Shown here: positions 63,298 through 64,000 of the stretch, piece by piece
Numbering within the stretch: position 1 is the first letter of the stretch
How the letters are laid out: each line of letters starts with the position of its first letter
The notes under the pieces: generated by a model
Databases searched by the model: none
Seen by the model: the letters and a program-made list of their open reading frames with translations, nothing else
What the model was told of the DNA's origin: nothing
DNA from: Imperialibacter sp040222815
GTDB lineage: Bacteria; Bacteroidota; Bacteroidia; Cytophagales; Cyclobacteriaceae
NCBI RefSeq assembly: GCF_040222815.1
Contig: NZ_JAVKCH010000057.1
Location: 248,001 to 312,000 of the forward strand
Reading direction: 5' to 3'
Length of the DNA stretch: 64,000 bases
Position numbers and translations under genes: made by a program

Positions 63298-64000
63298 TTA
63301 TATGCTCTGAATAGCTCTTATTACGGCCTGTGGGCCTAGTTCAAACATGCATCTTGCATAGCCATTAACTTGACTATCACACTTTGCATGGGTGAGTTGA
63401 TCGCACTTGCATTCACCACTATCCACTACTATCGAAAATTTGGAATAAGGCCGGTATTCACAAGAGCGTGTTGGTCCAAAAATGGCTATGATCGGAGTGT
63501 CAAAACAAGACGCTATGTGCAGAACACCGGTGTCAACTCCAACCACAAGTGTAGAAATTAACGTCATACAAGCTAGCTCATTAAGACTTGTTTTGCCTGC
63601 CAAAGAGTACACTTTTGAAGGAAAAGCACTCGCAAGTGATGCAGAATTTTCCTGGTCTTCCCTTGTTCCAACTATAACTACTTTGTAATCCAGGGTTAAA
63701 AGGTGCTTAATAACGGCTTCAAAATAAGGAAGGGGCCAGGACTTGATATCCTTTGAAGAGAAAGGAGCAATCATAGCAAGTTTTTTTAGCGAGCTTGTAC
63801 CCAGAAGCTCCTCAAAATGTTTTGTTGCCAGAAGCTTCGCTTCGTCTGAAAGAAATATCTCAGGGTGACTCACTATAGGAATCTCCCCGAAACAGGCCAA
63901 TACATCTAAAGTCCTCTCCAGTTCGTGTTTTGAGGCATCATATTCCGATGCGTAGTCCAGCATGAATTTGTTTCCTGACCTTGAGTTACCAACCAGCACC
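63298..64000 (-). CDS. Glycosyltransferase family 9 (heptosyltransferase-like), 5' end cut by window
   Basis: The last 234 residues of a GT9 enzyme of the LPS heptosyltransferase type. The donor-binding region is VGVDTGVLHIASCFDTPIIA followed by FGPTRSCEYRPY. The C-terminal part has an unusual cysteine cluster (GECKCDQLTHAKCDSQV). The N-terminal Rossmann half and the true start lie beyond base 64000; a GTG at 63999 is not the real start. It converges on the methyltransferase gene with a 1-base gap. Confidence 0.85.
   Translation of the reverse strand, partial: VLVGNSRSGNKFMLDYASEYDASKHELERTLDVLACFGEIPIVSHPEIFLSDEAKLLATKHFEELLGTSSLKKLAMIAPFSSKDIKSWPLPYFEAVIKHLLTLDYKVVIVGTREDQENSASLASAFPSKVYSLAGKTSLNELACMTLISTLVVGVDTGVLHIASCFDTPIIAIFGPTRSCEYRPYSKFSIVVDSGECKCDQLTHAKCDSQVNGYARCMFELGPQAVIRAIQSI

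Noticed and set aside
1..64000. CRISPR arrays, insertion sequences or prophage genes
   Set aside because: No regularly spaced repeats, transposases, integrases or phage structural genes were seen on either strand.

Overview
The window looks like chromosomal DNA of a gliding-type member of the Bacteroidota, most likely order Cytophagales. The evidence is a gliding lipoprotein GldB, several families largely confined to Bacteroidota (DUF4097, DUF4230, DUF4403, the 7(1) septoil knot family, a tiny AURKAIP1/COX24-type ribosomal protein), promoters of the TTTG-N19/20-TAnnTTTG type, and starts mostly without Shine-Dalgarno sequences. There is no rRNA, intact tRNA, CRISPR array, prophage or insertion sequence.

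Region 1 (1-8187) holds genome maintenance and RNA metabolism: mutY (cut by the window edge), an HU-type DNA-binding protein, a TPR protein, a 29-residue ribosomal-type protein, RNase G/E, an outer-membrane barrel protein, gldB, and a leftward operon of ECF sigma factor, small regulator, nth and a glycosyltransferase. Region 2 (8465-16224) has uvrA followed by a zinc alcohol dehydrogenase, then a leftward pair (GMC alcohol oxidase plus ALDH3-type aldehyde dehydrogenase) that would turn long-chain alcohols into fatty acids. Region 3 (16479-34754) is mainly cell envelope: a transglutaminase-like secreted protein, two OmpA-family proteins, a patatin with a surface barrel, an M23 peptidase, DsbD, an M20 peptidase, a 1588-residue secreted protein of unknown function, prmA, a septoil-knot protein and tpiA.

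Region 4 (34905-37768) is the most interesting part. A well-formed promoter leads into a SAM-I riboswitch. The riboswitch is followed at once by a 44-codon reading frame ending in Arg-Cys-Cys-Cys-Cys-Ile-Cys-Cys-stop, whose last codons form one arm of a hairpin. Then come metY and metX. This looks like a two-input leader that senses SAM by riboswitch and cysteine by leader-peptide attenuation. Just downstream is a UPF0175/DUF3368 toxin-antitoxin pair whose toxin carries a one-base frameshift.

Region 5 (38464-50116) holds a PLP decarboxylase, a DUF4230 protein, an AsmA-family protein, and a fatty-acid beta-oxidation group (thiolase, FadJ-like bifunctional enzyme, SCP2 protein), with lipoproteins and a roughly 117-bp imperfect inverted repeat. 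Region 6 (50430-53331) is an ECF sigma factor, a zinc-finger anti-sigma factor carrying HEAT-like repeats, and two DUF4097 proteins. Region 7 (53401-64000) couples PAPS synthesis and recycling (cysC, cysD, cysN, cysQ, with no PAPS or sulfite reductase beside them) to an exopolysaccharide locus (SLBB exporter, Wzz-like protein, polymerase/ligase, methyltransferase, GT9 enzyme). This suggests a sulfated polysaccharide.
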